NCBI RefSeq assembly: GCF_030269325.1
Contig: NZ_BSTD01000009.1
Location: forward strand, 124,001-188,000
Direction of reading: 5' to 3'
Source: Amycolatopsis sp. NBRC 101858
GTDB taxonomy: Bacteria > Actinomycetota > Actinomycetes > Mycobacteriales > Pseudonocardiaceae
DNA length: 64,000 nucleotides
Shown here: positions 10,302 through 20,531 of the stretch, piece by piece
How the letters are laid out: each line of letters opens with the position of its first letter
Position numbering within the stretch: position 1 is the first letter of the stretch
Notes under the pieces: model-generated
Told to the model about the DNA's origin: nothing
The model's input: only the letters and a program-made list of their open reading frames with translations
The model's database searches: none
Translations under genes and position numbers: made by a program

Positions 10302-11089
10302 GCGCGGTCCGTCGCGGTCGGGAGGACGACGTCGGCGCCGGGCTCGGTGAACAGGACTTCGGTGGCTCCACCGGCGGCTTTCACCTCGGCGGCGAACACC
10401 CGCGGCGGATCGGCGAGCAGCCGCCGCATCCGGGCGGTGCGTTTCAGCCCGGGCACGGCGAGGGTGCCCCAGTGGACCGGCACGGCGGCGCGGGCCTGGG
10501 TGATTTCGGCGGCTTTCGCGGCGCGGGCCGGGTCGAGGTGACCCGGCCCGAGGTTCGGCCCCCAGCCCCAGACGGGCAGCAGGGCGACGTCGACCGGGCC
10601 GAAGTCCGCCATGCCGTCGAAGAGGTCGGTGTCGCCGGCGTTGTAGATCTTCGTGTCGCCGGTGCGGATCAGGTGCCCGAGCGCAGGGCTCTGCGGGCCG
10701 TGGGTGAGCCGCGGGCCCCAGCGGTGTCCGGAGTGGACGGCTTTCGTGGCGGTGACTTCCAGCGCACCCTCGGTGAGGGTTTCGCCGGGCGCGATCTCTT
10801 CGACCCGCTCGAAGCCCTTCTTGGCGAGCCAGGCCCCGGCCCCGCGCGGGACGACGATCCGGGTGCGCTTGCCCAGCAGCTTGAGCGAGGGCAGGTGCAG
10901 GTGGTCGCCGTGCAGGTGCGAGAGGAGCACGACGTCGACGTCTTCGTAGGCCTCCCGCGCGGGTACCGGCACGACGCGGGTCAGGCCCCCGACACGCGCG
11001 GTGAGCACGGGATCGGTCAGCACGACCCGGCCACCGAGTTCGAGCCGGACGGTCGAATGGCCGAGGAAACGCAGGTTGAAGCCGCTCAC
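10298..11089 (-). CDS. MBL-fold metallo-hydrolase (UlaG/NAPE-PLD-like)
   Basis: A 263-residue metallo-beta-lactamase-fold enzyme beginning FNLRFLGHSTVRLELGGRVV, as in UlaG-like and N-acylphosphatidylethanolamine phospholipase-D-like proteins. Metal-binding SHLHGDHLH is at about residue 58, with further ligands in YNAGDTDLFDG and PVHWGTLAVPG. Such enzymes cleave phosphodiester or cyclic ester bonds. It is the first gene of the operon: GTG 11089 follows a 61-bp gap after the geosmin synthase stop, and the next four genes each overlap by GTGA. The ribosome site is weak. Confidence 0.87.
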   Translation of the reverse strand: MSGFNLRFLGHSTVRLELGGRVVLTDPVLTARVGGLTRVVPVPAREAYEDVDVVLLSHLHGDHLHLPSLKLLGKRTRIVVPRGAGAWLAKKGFERVEEIAPGETLTEGALEVTATKAVHSGHRWGPRLTHGPQSPALGHLIRTGDTKIYNAGDTDLFDGMADFGPVDVALLPVWGWGPNLGPGHLDPARAAKAAEITQARAAVPVHWGTLAVPGLKRTARMRRLLADPPRVFAAEVKAAGGATEVLFTEPGADVVLPTATDRA

Positions 11090-11150
11090 GCTGTCGAGTA
11101 TCGCCCTCGCGCGAAACGATCGCTCCTCGGAGTGGCGCGAACAACGCCCT

Positions 11151-13352
<2,202 letters not shown>

Positions 13353-13456
13353 CCCGTGAGGCAACCAAACGAAGCCGGGACCGCCAAGAGAAGCAAGCCG
13401 GAAGCACACGAACGGGCCGGGCGCGTCCCCCGGCCGGCCCAACCGAGGGAGCGCTC

Positions 13457-13753
13457 ATGACCGACGGAACCCGAGTGGTCGACAACCCCGACGAGAGCCG
13501 CTACGAGATCTGGGCGGGGGACGAGCTGGCGGGGTCCGCGTACTACGACCAGCGCGGTGAACTCACCGTTTTCACCCACACCGAGATCGACGACGCGTTC
13601 GCGGGGCGGGGGCTGGGCAAGGTCCTGGCGGCCGGCGCGCTCGACGACGTCGTCGCGCGGGGCCGGACGATCGTGCCGGTCTGCCCCTTCATCGCCGGAT
13701 ATCTGCGGAAGAACCCGGGCTACGAGGACCACGTTCGCTGGCCGAAAGGGTGA
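13457..13753 (+). CDS. Small GNAT-like N-acetyltransferase (YidJ/Gcn5-related)
   Basis: A 98-residue protein of the minimal Gcn5-related N-acetyltransferase class. FTHTEIDDAFAGRGLGKVL provides the acetyl-CoA loop (GRGLGK at about 53-58), followed by VPVCPFIAGYLRKNPGYEDH, the characteristic end of this family. ATG 13457 follows GAGGGAG at 13445-13451. The acyl acceptor is not known. It is monocistronic and divergent from geosmin synthase with a 104-bp gap. Confidence 0.88.
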   Translation: MTDGTRVVDNPDESRYEIWAGDELAGSAYYDQRGELTVFTHTEIDDAFAGRGLGKVLAAGALDDVVARGRTIVPVCPFIAGYLRKNPGYEDHVRWPKG

Positions 13754-13905
13754 GTGTTACGCCGGACGAGGCGGCGTCACGGGCCTGACTTGAGAGGTAT
13801 GTCCGGATCTGCTGGTTATTAACCAACCTTCGTCGGTGTTGCGTTGGTTGCTCGGCAACGAAAGTGACCGACGCAGGCTTCGAACCGGCAACCTGGAGGA
13901 AGTTG

Positions 13906-14922
13906 ATGACTCCCCGGAAAACCGCCCTCAAGACCTTCGCCGTCTTGTCGGCCGCCGCCCTCACGAGCGGCGTGTGCGCTTCGGCCGCCACTGCGTCCCC
14001 GCTGGCCTTCTCCGAGATGCAGGCCAACGCCGTCAGCAACGCCACGCAGGTGGCGAGCACCCTGGGTGCGACGTCCGGCGGCATCTACCTGGAGAACGGC
14101 AAGGCCGTCGTCAACGTCACCGACGACGCGTCCGTGCAGAAGGTGCAGGCCGCCGGCCTCACCGCGAAGAAGGTCAAGCACACCTTCGCCGCCCTCACCG
14201 GCGTCAAGAACCAGCTCGACGCGGTGAAGAACGTCCCGCAGACCGCGTGGGGCATCGACACCAAGACCAACCAGGTCGTGGTGAAGGTCTACGACGCGGC
14301 CAGCAAGGAGACCGCCGACAAGGTCAGCGCGGCCGCGGCCAAGTACGGCGACAGCGTCCGCGTCGAGCACCGCACCGGCAAGCTCGAGCTGCACATCCAG
14401 GACGGCGACGCGATCCAGAACGACCAGGGCCGCTGCTCGCTGGGCTTCAACGTGACGCGCGGCGGCTCGCCGTTCCTGCTCACCGCGGGCCACTGCACCA
14501 ACCTCGGCGGCACCTGGGCCGGCGGCGACGTCTCCGGCGCGCAGGTCGTCGAGAGCGACTGCCCGGGTGCGGACTCCGGCCTGCTGACCCGCCCGAACGG
14601 CTCCGGCCCCGGCGAGATCAACACCGGCCAGGCGATCACCAGCGCGGCCGAGCCGACCGTCGGTGAGCAGATGCAGAAGCAGGGCTCGACCACCGGTGGC
14701 GGCAGCGGCGAGGTCACCTCGGTCGACGAGTCGGTCAACTTCGACGTCGGCGTCCTGAACCACGAGTTCGGCACCACCGCGCACACCGACCACGGTGACT
14801 CCGGTGGCCCGGCCTACGACGGTTCGAAGGGCCTGGGCACGCTGTCCGGCGGCGACACCGTGACCAGCTACTTCTACCCGCTCACCCTGGAGCTGCAGGC
14901 CTACGGCCTCGAGCTCGCCTGA
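13906..14922 (+). CDS. Secreted S1 serine protease with alpha-lytic-type propeptide
   Basis: A 338-residue exported chymotrypsin-fold protease. ATG 13906 follows a GGAGGAA site. The signal peptide (about 1-31, ending TASP) precedes a pro-region (about 35-170) that includes the alpha-lytic prodomain-like AWGIDTKTNQVVVKVYD. The mature enzyme begins near QDGDAIQNDQGRCSLGFNV, with catalytic His in TAGHCT, Asp in the PGADSGLL region and Ser in HGDSGGPAYDG. It resembles Streptomyces griseus proteases, which fold with help of the cleaved propeptide. It is monocistronic, with a strong terminator 16 bp after the stop. Confidence 0.93.
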   Translation: MTPRKTALKTFAVLSAAALTSGVCASAATASPLAFSEMQANAVSNATQVASTLGATSGGIYLENGKAVVNVTDDASVQKVQAAGLTAKKVKHTFAALTGVKNQLDAVKNVPQTAWGIDTKTNQVVVKVYDAASKETADKVSAAAAKYGDSVRVEHRTGKLELHIQDGDAIQNDQGRCSLGFNVTRGGSPFLLTAGHCTNLGGTWAGGDVSGAQVVESDCPGADSGLLTRPNGSGPGEINTGQAITSAAEPTVGEQMQKQGSTTGGGSGEVTSVDESVNFDVGVLNHEFGTTAHTDHGDSGGPAYDGSKGLGTLSGGDTVTSYFYPLTLELQAYGLELA

Positions 14923-14937
14923 TAGTTCACGACCCGC

Positions 14938-14978
14938 GGGGTCCCGTCACACGCGTCGAGGGCGCGTGACGGGACCCC
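14938..14978. terminator. Bidirectional hairpin terminator
   Basis: GGGGTCCCGTCAC (14938-14950) pairs perfectly with GTGACGGGACCCC (14966-14978) around a 15-nt loop. It lies between the convergent S1 protease and methyltransferase genes, so it can serve both. There is no T-run, as usual in high-GC actinomycetes. Confidence 0.9.
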
Positions 14979-14986
14979 GTCTCCAT

Positions 14987-15604
14987 TCACAGCCTCTTCG
15001 CGCGGTAGACGGCGTCGGTGTGGTGGCCCTCGCCGCGTGTCTCGCAGGTCTCGACGATCCATTCCCAGGCGTCGCCGAGGTAGTTCGTGATCTCTTCCGG
15101 CTCGAAGTACAGCTCCTCCGGCGGCTTCTGGCCGTCGAACTCACGCATCGCCTTCGGCGAATGCCCGACGACCAGCAGCGAACCACCCGGGCGGATCGCC
15201 GCCGCGGCCGCCGTGAAGACGTTCCGGCGCAGGTCCGGCGGCAGGTGCATGTACTGCGCGGAGATCAGGTCGTACTGCTCTTCGGGCTGCCACTCGAGGA
15301 TGTTGCGGTGCAGCCAGGTGACGGTCACGCCCGCTTCCTTCCCGGCTTCCTCGGCGCGGGCGAGCGCGACGGTCGAGATGTCGGCGCCGTCGACCGTCCA
15401 GCCCTGCTTCGCGAGCCAGATCGCGTCGCCGCCCTCGCCGCAGCCGAGGTCGAGTGCGCGTCCGGGGGTGAGCTCGCCGACCTCGGAGCTGAGGTTGGTG
15501 TTGACGTTCCCGCTCCAGATCCGGTGCTCGTCGCGCTGGTACATCTCCTCCCAGAACTCCTGCTTGAGCATGTTCTCGACGATCATGGGCTGGTCGTGCG
15601 GCAT
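14987..15604 (-). CDS. Class I SAM-dependent methyltransferase (tellurite/thiopurine-resistance-like)
   Basis: A 205-residue methyltransferase. Motif I LDLGCGEGGDAIWLAKQG (about residues 50-67), acidic VDGADIS, YDLISAQYMHLP and PGGSLLVVGH (motif III) are all intact. The N-terminal FWEEMYQRDEHRIWSGNVN is typical of the TehB/thiopurine-type subgroup. ATG 15604 follows AGGAGGAACC. The substrate is not known; detoxification is one option. It stands alone and converges on the protease gene. Confidence 0.9.
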   Translation of the reverse strand: MPHDQPMIVENMLKQEFWEEMYQRDEHRIWSGNVNTNLSSEVGELTPGRALDLGCGEGGDAIWLAKQGWTVDGADISTVALARAEEAGKEAGVTVTWLHRNILEWQPEEQYDLISAQYMHLPPDLRRNVFTAAAAAIRPGGSLLVVGHSPKAMREFDGQKPPEELYFEPEEITNYLGDAWEWIVETCETRGEGHHTDAVYRAKRL

Positions 15605-15679
15605 GGTTCCTCCTCGGTGACGTCCCCAGCATGCGGAGGACGTCACCGAAGAGGCAAATCGTGTTGCCGGATTGGCAAC

Positions 15680-17260
15680 TCAGGCCGTGCCGTACACCTG
15701 CATCTCGTAGAGCGAGTAGCCGTACGACGTCCCGCGCGTGACGCCGTTCATCCGCACGTAGCGGCCGCTGCCGGCCAGGCCGGTGAGGTCGTCGGTGGCG
15801 CCGTTGCCGGTCGTGGTGCTGTAGATCGTCGTCCAGGTCGTGCCGTCGGCCGAGGTCTGGATGCTGTACGCCTTCCCGTACGCGGCTTCCCAGCTCAGCT
15901 TGACGTGCGAGACGGCCTTGGTGGCGCCGAGGTCGACGCGCAGCCACTCGGCGTTGCTGCCCTCCTTGGACGCCCAGCGCGTGCTGGTCAGGTTGCCGTC
16001 GAAGGCCGAGCCCGCCGGGTAGGACGACGACTCCGTCGAGGACGCCGTCGCGGTTTTCCCTTGGGAGAGCAGGGTTTCCTGGCCGCCGCTGCCGGTGACC
16101 GTGATGCCCAGCGAAGCGGTCTTCGTCCCGCCGGTGATGGTGACCGTCGCCGAGCCGGGAGTGGCGGTCGCGGCGGCGGCGACCGTGACGGCCGAGGTGC
16201 CTCCGGCCGGCACCGACGCCGGGGAGAAGGACACGGTGACGCCCGCGGGCGCGCCGCTCGCGGACAGCGTGACAGCGTCCGTGCTGGTGACGGTGGCCGT
16301 CGCCGAAGCGCCCGGCGCGACCGACACCGCCGACGGCGTCACGCTGAGGCTGCTCGGGGTGCCGGCCGGGGTGAACGTCCAGCGGGCCTGGGTGCCGGAG
16401 CAGCTGCCCGCGGTGAGGGTCGTGCCTGAAGCGCGGAAGCACTTCTTGCTCGTCTGGATGTCGGAAATGGTGCCGTCGGGGTTGATCGACCACTGCTGGG
16501 CCGGGCCGCCCGTGCAGGTCTGCAGCACGATCGAGCTGCCGGAGATGCCTGCGCACTTGTCGTTGATCACCAGGAACGCGCCGTGGAAGGTGAAGCGCTG
16601 GGCGTCACTTCCGGTGCAGGCGGCGACTTTCAGCGTGGTCCCGCTGCTCGGCGCTTCGAGGCAGGTGCCGGTGGAGTTGTTCTTGTACTGGCCGACCGTC
16701 GTGTTCGGCTGCGCGCCGCCCCAGCATTCACCCGTGCTGGTGTTGAAGATCGGCGTCGCGTCGTAGGGCTCGTCCGACGGCGGGTCGACGACGACCGGTT
16801 CCATGACCGGCGTGTTGTCGGCGTTGTAGTGCGTGAGGGCGTCTTCGCAGTCGATCGCGTCGAAGGCGCTGCCGCCCTTGCCGCCGAGCCAGAGGTCGAT
16901 GTGGCGCAGGCCGGGGCCGCCGTTCGGGCCCTGGCTGTTCCAGTCGTCGGAACACTCGTCGCAGCCGTCCTCCATGATGAAGTACTTCTTCACCCGCGGC
17001 ACCCAGACCTTGGTGCCGGGCTTGAGTTCGTCGCTGCTGGTGGCGAAGGTGATCGGGTCGGCGTAGCTGCCTTTGCCGCCCGCCGTGTCGTGGATCTGCG
17101 GGTAGGAGATGTCGCCGCCGGGCGGGGTGTTGTCCCACCAGCCGTAGAAGGTGAGGAAGGTCGGCTGCGTGGTGGCCGCTCTCGCCGTGCTCGCGCCGAT
17201 GAGCGCCGAGGTCAGAGCGAGGAACAGGGTCACGACGAGCACGAGCGCGCGCCGGGTCAT
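15680..17260 (-). CDS. Secreted multimodular protein: barrel-like domain, ricin B lectin, Ig-like domain, F5/8 type C (CBM32)
   Basis: A 526-residue exported protein. ATG 17260 follows GGAGG; the signal peptide spans about 1-28. Residues 35-180 form a cysteine-containing module (FLTFYGWWDNTPPGG, YFIMEDGCDECSDDW, HIDLWLGG) that I suspect is a double-psi barrel like RlpA/barwin proteins. A ricin B-like trefoil (about 195-300, QQW/QRF repeats) follows, then a Ser/Thr/Ala Ig-like linker (about 305-390) and a C-terminal discoidin/F5-8C domain (about 395-526). It probably binds and loosens polysaccharide; no catalytic residues were identified. The discoidin module resembles the N-terminal one of the 26260 gene product. 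Confidence 0.8.
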   Translation of the reverse strand: MTRRALVLVVTLFLALTSALIGASTARAATTQPTFLTFYGWWDNTPPGGDISYPQIHDTAGGKGSYADPITFATSSDELKPGTKVWVPRVKKYFIMEDGCDECSDDWNSQGPNGGPGLRHIDLWLGGKGGSAFDAIDCEDALTHYNADNTPVMEPVVVDPPSDEPYDATPIFNTSTGECWGGAQPNTTVGQYKNNSTGTCLEAPSSGTTLKVAACTGSDAQRFTFHGAFLVINDKCAGISGSSIVLQTCTGGPAQQWSINPDGTISDIQTSKKCFRASGTTLTAGSCSGTQARWTFTPAGTPSSLSVTPSAVSVAPGASATATVTSTDAVTLSASGAPAGVTVSFSPASVPAGGTSAVTVAAAATATPGSATVTITGGTKTASLGITVTGSGGQETLLSQGKTATASSTESSSYPAGSAFDGNLTSTRWASKEGSNAEWLRVDLGATKAVSHVKLSWEAAYGKAYSIQTSADGTTWTTIYSTTTGNGATDDLTGLAGSGRYVRMNGVTRGTSYGYSLYEMQVYGTA

Positions 17261-17341
17261 GCTGCCTCCGGAAGGGGGTGGGGCGGACGATGACGTGCGG
17301 CGTGCGTCCAGGTTCGCCGGACGGCGCCCCGCCGTCAAGAC

Positions 17342-17364
17342 TTGTTCGTAAAGTTTCCTAACAA
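17342..17364. promoter_or_regulatory. Imperfect palindrome upstream of the secreted ricin/discoidin gene
   Basis: TTGTTCGTAAA (17342-17352), one central G, then TTTCCTAACAA (17354-17364): 9 of 11 positions are symmetric. Read on the minus strand it contains TTAGGAAACTTT, a form I associate with actinobacterial secreted glycan-active genes. It lies 82 bp upstream of the start at 17260. Regulator unknown. Confidence 0.5.
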
Positions 17365-17433
17365 ATCGGGTTTCGTGTCCCGATCGGCGGGAAAGCCGCT
17401 CGCGGCGGTGCTTCCGTCGGCGAAGATGGCGCC

Positions 17434-18156
17434 ATGAGCGCACAGAGGGAAGTCGTGGTCACCGGCGGCGGCACGGGCATCGGGCTGGCGATCGCCGCCC
17501 GGTTCGCGGCGGCGGGCGAGCGGGTCACCGTCACCGGGCGCCGCAAGGACGTGCTGGAGGCGGCCGCGGAACGGATCGGCGCGCGGGCGGTGTCGTTCGA
17601 CGCGAGCGACCCGGCGGCGGTGCAGGCGGCGCTGGCCGAGCTGCCCTCGCGGGTCGACGTCCTGGTCAACAACGCGGGCGGCAACACCGATCGCGTCCGG
17701 GAAGCGCCGACGGACCTCGCCGGAGTGGCGGACGCGTGGCGGGCGAACTTCGACGCGAACGTCGTCTCGGCTGTTCTCGTGACGACTGCCTTGAAGCCGC
17801 GCTTCGCGGACAACGTGCGGGTTGTGACTCTCGGCTCTGTCGCGGCGAAGCAGGGCTCCGGCTCCTACGGCGCGGCGAAAGCGGCGATCGAAGCGTGGAA
17901 CACCGACCTCGCACGGCAGCTCGGCGCGACCGGCTCGGCCAACGTCGTCGCCCCGGGCGTCATCCTCGACACGGAGTTCTTCCACGGCACGCTCACCGAA
18001 GAATGGCTCAGCTCCCGGATCTCGGTGGCGCTCAACAAGCGCGCCGGCGCGCCGGAAGAAGTCGCGGAAACCGTGCAGTTCCTGGCATCGCCGGGAGCCG
18101 GGCACATCACGGGACAGGTGGTGCACGTGAACGGCGGCGCTTACGGGGCCCGCTAG
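17434..18156 (+). CDS. Short-chain dehydrogenase/reductase
   Basis: A 240-residue classical SDR. The cofactor loop TGGGTGIGLAIA is at about residues 10-21, with GRR after beta-2 favouring NADPH, NNAGG at about 80 and the catalytic serine in LGSVAAKQGSGSYGAAKAA with Tyr-x3-Lys in YGAAK. It probably oxidises or reduces a small alcohol or ketone, unspecified. ATG 17434 has only a weak upstream GAAG. It is 65 bp upstream of a small acidic protein gene on the same strand. Confidence 0.9.
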   Translation: MSAQREVVVTGGGTGIGLAIAARFAAAGERVTVTGRRKDVLEAAAERIGARAVSFDASDPAAVQAALAELPSRVDVLVNNAGGNTDRVREAPTDLAGVADAWRANFDANVVSAVLVTTALKPRFADNVRVVTLGSVAAKQGSGSYGAAKAAIEAWNTDLARQLGATGSANVVAPGVILDTEFFHGTLTEEWLSSRISVALNKRAGAPEEVAETVQFLASPGAGHITGQVVHVNGGAYGAR

Positions 18157-18221
18157 AGTTGTTGACCGTGGCCACGTTCCCCCTTGCGCGGTATCGTGAA
18201 ACGGCCGTCGCGAGGGGATGA

Positions 18222-18449
18222 ATGATGACCACTTCCGGTTCCGGAGTCGACGAACTCGATCCCATGGAAGCGATCCAGGAGGACGTCGATTCCGCGAGTC
18301 CGGTGGTCCGGTGGACCGACGAAGACGGCAAGGTGCACATCGACCACCCCGTTCACACAGACTATTCGAGTCCCACCTACCAGGAGATGCGTCCCGAGAT
18401 CGACTCGGAGGACGGCCCACCACCGCGGCGGAGCGGGCCGACCAGCTGA
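18222..18449 (+). CDS. Small acidic hypothetical protein
   Basis: A 75-residue acidic protein with no membrane segment or recognised motif, rich in Asp/Glu with a proline/arginine tail (PPPRRSGPTS). A GAGGGG site precedes two adjacent start codons (ATG 18222 and ATG 18225); either could be used. It ends 6 bp before the DUF6338-like membrane protein gene, so the two are probably cotranscribed and may form a pair. GC-rich third positions support coding. Function unknown. Confidence 0.7.
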   Translation: MMTTSGSGVDELDPMEAIQEDVDSASPVVRWTDEDGKVHIDHPVHTDYSSPTYQEMRPEIDSEDGPPPRRSGPTS

Positions 18450-18455
18450 CCTGCG

Positions 18456-19217
18456 ATGATTCCCCAGACGTTGGGCGCGCTGGCCGCCTTCCGGACCTTG
18501 GTCGCGCCCGGCATCGTCTTCGAACTGCGCCGTGAACGCCGTCGGGCACGGCGTGCCGAGACGGCTTTCCGGGAAGCCGCGCGAGTGGCCTTGGGCAGCC
18601 TGATCTTCACGATGACGTCGGTGCTCGTCCTGACCGCGGCACAGGCAGTCAGCGGCGGGAAGCTTTTCCTCGACGCCGAAGCCTGGCTTTCGGCGGGGGA
18701 CGCGTACGCGCGGCAGCACCTCACCCTCATCGTCATCACGGTCGCCGTCGAACTGGCTCTGGCCTGCGGGCTCGCGGTCGCCTTCGACTTCGTTCTCGGC
18801 CGGTACGGCCACGAGCGCGCCTCCGTGCGGCAGTGGTCGGCCTGGATGGAAGCGCTGCGGCTCGATCGCCCGAGCGGGACCCGGCCTTGGTTGCACGTGA
18901 TTCTCGACGACGGGTCGTCGTTCTTCGGATATCTGCGGTCCTACACCCCGTCGGGACCGATGGTCGAACGGGAGCTCGTGCTCGAGGGCGAATCCTTGAC
19001 CTACCAGGGAAAGCCGCTGGGCGGCGGCGCGGAATTCGAGAAGAAGGTCATCGGCGACACCTGGCACCGCGTTGTCCTGCCCGGCTCGAAAATCACCTAT
19101 CTGCGCGTCTGCTACATCCACCGGAAGACCGGCGAGCTGATCCGCGATCCCGAACACCGGCTCCAGCACGGGGAACAGCCGGCAGATCCCTCCGAACCCT
19201 CCCCGGTGGAGCACTAG
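18456..19217 (+). CDS. DUF6338-like membrane protein
   Basis: A 253-residue protein with two hydrophobic segments (about residues 48-66 and 87-108) and a cytoplasmic C-terminal region of beta-type sequence (WLHVILDDGSSFFGYLRSYT, LVLEGESLTYQG, KITYLRVCY). The beginning IPQTLGALAAFRTLVAPGIVFELRRERR fits the DUF6338 family as I remember it. These proteins have no assigned biochemistry. It follows a small acidic protein gene by 6 bp. It is not obviously linked to the P450 downstream. Confidence 0.65.
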   Translation: MIPQTLGALAAFRTLVAPGIVFELRRERRRARRAETAFREAARVALGSLIFTMTSVLVLTAAQAVSGGKLFLDAEAWLSAGDAYARQHLTLIVITVAVELALACGLAVAFDFVLGRYGHERASVRQWSAWMEALRLDRPSGTRPWLHVILDDGSSFFGYLRSYTPSGPMVERELVLEGESLTYQGKPLGGGAEFEKKVIGDTWHRVVLPGSKITYLRVCYIHRKTGELIRDPEHRLQHGEQPADPSEPSPVEH

Positions 19218-19315
19218 GCCATCCGGGTCGGAAGTGGGTCGAACGTCCCACGACGGCACCGGTTCTCTCCATGGTGGAAAGAGACCCGACCACCGGCAGA
19301 GAGGTGTGATCCGCC

Positions 19316-20521
19316 GTGACGGCGACATCCGAAACCCCGGCCCTCCCCACGGCACGACCGGCCGGATGCCCGTACGACCCGCCCGAAAACTACGCCGCGC
19401 TGCGGGAAACCGCGCCGACGTCGCAGGTGCGCTGCCCGGCGGGCATGGACGCCTGGCTGGTGACGCGGTACAGCGACGTCCGCGCGGTGCTCGCCGACCG
19501 CACGATGAGCTCGCGCGGCGCGTCCTCGGTGCACGTCCACCCGAACGCCGACCTCGACATCGACGTCAGCCCGGGCTCGATCATCCAGCTCGACGGCGCC
19601 GACCACTCGCGCATCCGGAAGATGGTGATCGCGGAGTTCACCGTGCGGCGCGTGGAGGCGATGCGCGGCTACGTCCAGGAGCTGGTGGAGAGCCACCTGG
19701 ACGCGATGCTCGCGCGTCCGGGCGAGGCCGATCTGGTGCGGGACTTCGCGTTGCCGATCCCGTCGCTGGTGATCTGCGAGCTGCTGGGCGTCCCGTACGC
19801 GGACCGTTCGCGGTTCCAGCGGCAGAGCGGGTTCCTGGTCAGCACCGACGCCACACCCGAGGAAGGGAAGCAGGCGTACGACGAGCTGTCCGGCTTCCTG
19901 GCGGAACTGTTCACCGACAAGCAGCGGAATCCGCGGGACGACCTGTTCAGCAGGCTGATTTCCCGCGGTGCCGCCTCCGGTGACCCGCTGACGATGGAGG
20001 AGCTGGTCGTGCTCGGGCTGAGCCTCCTGGTGGCCGGCCACGAGACGACCGCGAACATGATCGCGCTCAGCACGCTGGTGTTGCTGGAGCACCCGGCCGA
20101 GCGCGACGTCGTGCTTTCCGCGCCGGAGCGGGCGGTCGAGGAGCTGCTGCGGTACCTGTCGGTCGTCCAGTTCGGCGTGCTGCGCTACGCGACCGCGGAC
20201 ACGCAGGTCGGGTCCCGGTCGGTGAAGGCGGGGGAGTGGCTGGTGGCGGCGCTGAACTCGGCCAACCGCGACGAAGAGCTGTTCCCCGGCGGCGACAAGC
20301 TCGACTTCCACCGGGAGTCGCCGCGCACGCACGTCGCGTTCGGGTTCGGGGCGCACCAGTGCATCGGCCAGCAGCTGGCCCGCGTCGAGCTGCAGGAGGC
20401 GCTGACGCGGCTGTTCCGCCGGGTGCCGGACCTGCGGCTGGCGGTGCCGCGGGAGTCGTTGGCGTACAAGCACAACACGCTGGTGTACGGGGTGCGGGAG
20501 CTGCCGGTCGCCTGGGGGTGA
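19316..20521 (+). CDS. Cytochrome P450 (CYP105-like)
   Basis: A 401-residue intact class I P450. The I-helix AGHETTANM is at about 241-249, the ExxR region EELLRYL at about 274-280, and the haem motif FGFGAHQCIG contains the proximal Cys349. Substrate helix and C-terminus (NTLVYGVRELPVAW) match the broken P450 at 265, so the two are close paralogues. GTG 19316 follows GAGAGG. No ferredoxin or ferredoxin reductase lies nearby; partners must come from elsewhere. Ten bases separate it from a SCO6745-like gene, suggesting cotranscription. Confidence 0.95.
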   Translation: MTATSETPALPTARPAGCPYDPPENYAALRETAPTSQVRCPAGMDAWLVTRYSDVRAVLADRTMSSRGASSVHVHPNADLDIDVSPGSIIQLDGADHSRIRKMVIAEFTVRRVEAMRGYVQELVESHLDAMLARPGEADLVRDFALPIPSLVICELLGVPYADRSRFQRQSGFLVSTDATPEEGKQAYDELSGFLAELFTDKQRNPRDDLFSRLISRGAASGDPLTMEELVVLGLSLLVAGHETTANMIALSTLVLLEHPAERDVVLSAPERAVEELLRYLSVVQFGVLRYATADTQVGSRSVKAGEWLVAALNSANRDEELFPGGDKLDFHRESPRTHVAFGFGAHQCIGQQLARVELQEALTRLFRRVPDLRLAVPRESLAYKHNTLVYGVRELPVAWG

Positions 20522-20531
20522 GAATGGCGGC

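Noticed and set aside
11090..11150. GCGCGAA repeated twice in the gap between geosmin synthase and the MBL gene, considered as an operator.
   Set aside because: Short GC-rich words are expected at this composition; no clear palindrome or promoter elements accompany them.
13871..13894. GGCTTCGAACCGGC resembles a tRNA T-arm on the minus strand, a possible attachment-site remnant.
   Set aside because: No acceptor stem, anticodon arm or D-arm can be built around it, and it abuts the ribosome site of the S1 protease gene. No integrase lies nearby.
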